Shown: positions 56,757 through 58,103 of the stretch, one piece after another
How the letters are laid out: each line of letters opens with the position of its first letter
How positions within the stretch are numbered: position 1 is the stretch's first letter
Assembly (NCBI GenBank): GCA_021324885.1
Contig: JAJPIF010000015.1
Coordinates: 1-58,103 of the forward strand
DNA length: 58,103 nucleotides
Origin: Pseudomonadota bacterium
Lineage (GTDB): Bacteria; Desulfobacterota; Binatia; Binatales; Binataceae
Direction of reading: 5' to 3'
Translations under genes and position numbers: made by a program
Notes under the pieces: model-generated
The model's input: only the letters and a program-made list of their open reading frames with translations
Databases searched by the model: none
What the model was told of the DNA's origin: nothing

Positions 56757-57057
56757 AAGCCAAAAACCTGTGGTTTCCGTAAAAACAACCAAAAGTCCGA
56801 TCTTCTGTCAAGGTTTGTTAGGCTATTAGCGCGAAGTTTCGAAGAAAATGGGAATTACGGCCCCCAGGAGGGTCCGATCCCGACGATTTGGAGCTGCAAC
56901 CGCTGAAATCGAAAGGCCCCCCGCTCACACCGCCTGAACTCGCTTTGCCATTATAAAAGCGGCGTGTTTTGCGCCGTTTCGTTAACCAACGTCCCGCTCC
57001 CTGGAAGTTGCAAAAGGTGTATGGTGTTGGGCGATCGCATCGGAGGCAAGCACCGCC
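56757..57057. promoter_or_regulatory. Divergent control region of lrp-gltBD and the dienelactone hydrolase
   Basis: 301 bases. A perfect TTGACA for the lrp side is at 56806-56811 (minus strand), but the -10 position is poor (TTGTTT, 17-base spacer). For the hydrolase side a TATAAA is at 56952-56957 without a good -35. A CGGCG/CGCCG hairpin follows near 56961-56978. No riboswitch is recognised. Confidence 0.35.
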
Positions 57058-57921
57058 ATGAGTTCGGCCGACGACGAAAACCAGCTTTCAAACCCGCCAA
57101 TTTCGCGGCGCGCGTTCGTGGTGGCGACGCTGGCCGGCGGATTCGCCCTGGCCGTGCTGCCGGTATCCGCCCAAACGATCACGACCGATAACAATGGCCT
57201 GATCGCGGGCGAGGTGAAGATTCCCGTGCCCGACGGTCAAATCCCGGCTTATCGCGCGATGCCGGCTGGCGGCGGTCCGTTTCCGACCGTGCTGGTCGCG
57301 CACGAGATATTCGGCGTCCATGAGCACATCAAGGATATTTGCCGGCGGCTGGCGAAGGCCGGATATTTCGCGGTCGCGCCCGCCCTGTATGCGCGTCAAG
57401 GCGATGTCAGCGGCATGACCGACATGCACGACGTGATGAAGGTCGTCAGCCGGGTGCCCGACGCCCAGGTGGCGTCGGACCTCGATGCCACCGTGAAATG
57501 GGCTGCCAGCACCGGCAAGGCCGATACGCAAAGGCTGGGAATCGTGGGCTTTTGCTGGGGCGGCCGGCAGGTGTGGCTTTACTCCGCGCACAATCCCAAT
57601 CTGAAGGCGGGGGTGGCCTGGTACGGCGTCCTGCGCTGGACCAAAAACAAACTTACGCCCCACGATCCGATCGACATCGTGCAGCAGATGCACGCGCCCG
57701 TTCTGGGATTATACGGCGGCGCCGACGAGCATATTCCGATCGACCAGGTGGAAGAGCTGCGTATATCGTTGAAGTCTCACGGCAAGCCATCGGAGATCGT
57801 GATCTATCCCGACACGCCGCATGGCTTTAACGCCGACTACCGTCCCAGCTACCGTCCGCGCCAGGCCAAAGACGCATGGAAGCGGATGCTCGCCTGGCTC
57901 AAGGACCACGGCGTCGGCTAA
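57058..57921 (+). CDS. Dienelactone hydrolase-family protein, Tat-exported
   Basis: 287 residues. Residues 16-21 read SRRAFV, a twin-arginine motif, followed by a hydrophobic stretch and VSA-Q (cleavage after about residue 38). The catalytic triad is Cys166 (GFCWGG), Asp223 (GADEHIP) and His255 (DTPHGFNAD); Glu83 (AHEIFG) is the residue that tunes the Cys in this family. It hydrolyses dienelactones or related esters, here probably in the periplasm. Stands alone, convergent with secA. Confidence 0.9.
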   Translation: MSSADDENQLSNPPISRRAFVVATLAGGFALAVLPVSAQTITTDNNGLIAGEVKIPVPDGQIPAYRAMPAGGGPFPTVLVAHEIFGVHEHIKDICRRLAKAGYFAVAPALYARQGDVSGMTDMHDVMKVVSRVPDAQVASDLDATVKWAASTGKADTQRLGIVGFCWGGRQVWLYSAHNPNLKAGVAWYGVLRWTKNKLTPHDPIDIVQQMHAPVLGLYGGADEHIPIDQVEELRISLKSHGKPSEIVIYPDTPHGFNADYRPSYRPRQAKDAWKRMLAWLKDHGVG

Positions 57922-57965
57922 GCCGCAAAAGTCATGCGGGTTGGTCCGGTTTGCACCGCAACCCG

Positions 57966-58103
57966 CTACTTGCCGTGGCAGCGTTTGTATTTCTTGCCCG
58001 AACCGCAGGGGCAGGGATCGTTGCGGCCGACTTTTTCGCCTTCGCGTTTCACCTGAGTGCTGCCGACGGCTTCGCGCTCGGCGCCGTGACTCATCACCAT
58101 CTG
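57966..58103 (-). CDS. secA: SecA C-terminal fragment
   Basis: The last 45 codons of a minus-strand gene that enters from the right edge; the stop is TAG at 57966-57968. The translated end reads [19 protein letters not shown] followed by CHGK, the SecA zinc-binding tail (Cys-x-Cys...Cys-His) that contacts SecB. Other proteins also carry SEC-C tails, but the sequence before it fits SecA. The rest of the gene lies outside the window. Confidence 0.85.
   Translation of the reverse strand, partial: QMVMSHGAEREAVGSTQVKREGEKVGRNDPCPCGSGKKYKRCHGK

Overview
The window is GC-rich bacterial DNA from a diderm (Gram-negative type) organism. The diderm assignment rests on an Omp85/TamA + TamB pair, an OmpA-type lipoprotein and signal peptides of outer-membrane proteins. 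The mix of crotonases, short-chain dehydrogenases, a luciferase-like flavin oxidoreductase, a GMC oxidoreductase and DHA2 exporters suggests an uncultured deltaproteobacteria-like or Binatota-like lineage. That placement is inference; no rRNA or tRNA gene is present to test it.

Layout. 1-4.0 kb: tail of a TIG-like protein, a short NHL-like protein, an OmpA lipoprotein, a crotonase, an SDR and a DUF6941-like protein. 4.1-20.4 kb: a block of podovirus-type morphogenesis genes, all on the minus strand. In transcription order these are terminase large subunit, an HPr-kinase-like gene, N4-gp56-type capsid, a small basic protein, head-tail adaptor, tail stopper/nozzle protein, tail appendages, a GNAT-like protein, an injection-type protein, two low-complexity proteins, a beta-helix tailspike, and a lysis cassette. 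No portal, scaffold/protease, small terminase, integrase, repressor or replication gene is visible, so this looks like an incomplete or domesticated prophage. The place where a portal would be expected, between terminase and capsid, holds the HPr-kinase-like gene. That gene has a promoter-like box, a downstream hairpin and AT-rich flanks (a 'moron' layout), and its Walker A motif is destroyed.

20.4-37.7 kb: a second crotonase, a DHA2 exporter, tamA-tamB, an alpha/beta hydrolase, an LLM flavin oxidoreductase + SDR + DHA2 exporter set, a divergent DHA2 exporter, a GMC oxidoreductase and a SnoaL-like protein. This reads as accessory lipid/xenobiotic metabolism with efflux. 37.7-43.6 kb: leuS, an O6-alkylguanine-DNA methyltransferase convergent with a 2OG-Fe(II) oxygenase, a GalT-like enzyme and a short RodZ-like protein. 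43.8-50 kb: two multi-TM glycosyltransferase-type proteins flanking glcE-glcF (no glcD here). 50.1-56.8 kb: an lrp-gltB-gltD operon for glutamate synthase. 57-58.1 kb: a Tat-exported dienelactone hydrolase and the last codons of secA, entering from the right edge.

Two non-coding structures stand out. One is a dispersed imperfect inverted repeat with three copies, each beginning at the stop codon of a gene; one copy lies inside the phage lysis cassette. The other is a series of hairpins in the leader of the capsid gene, including two near-identical stem-loops that differ by a compensatory base-pair swap.
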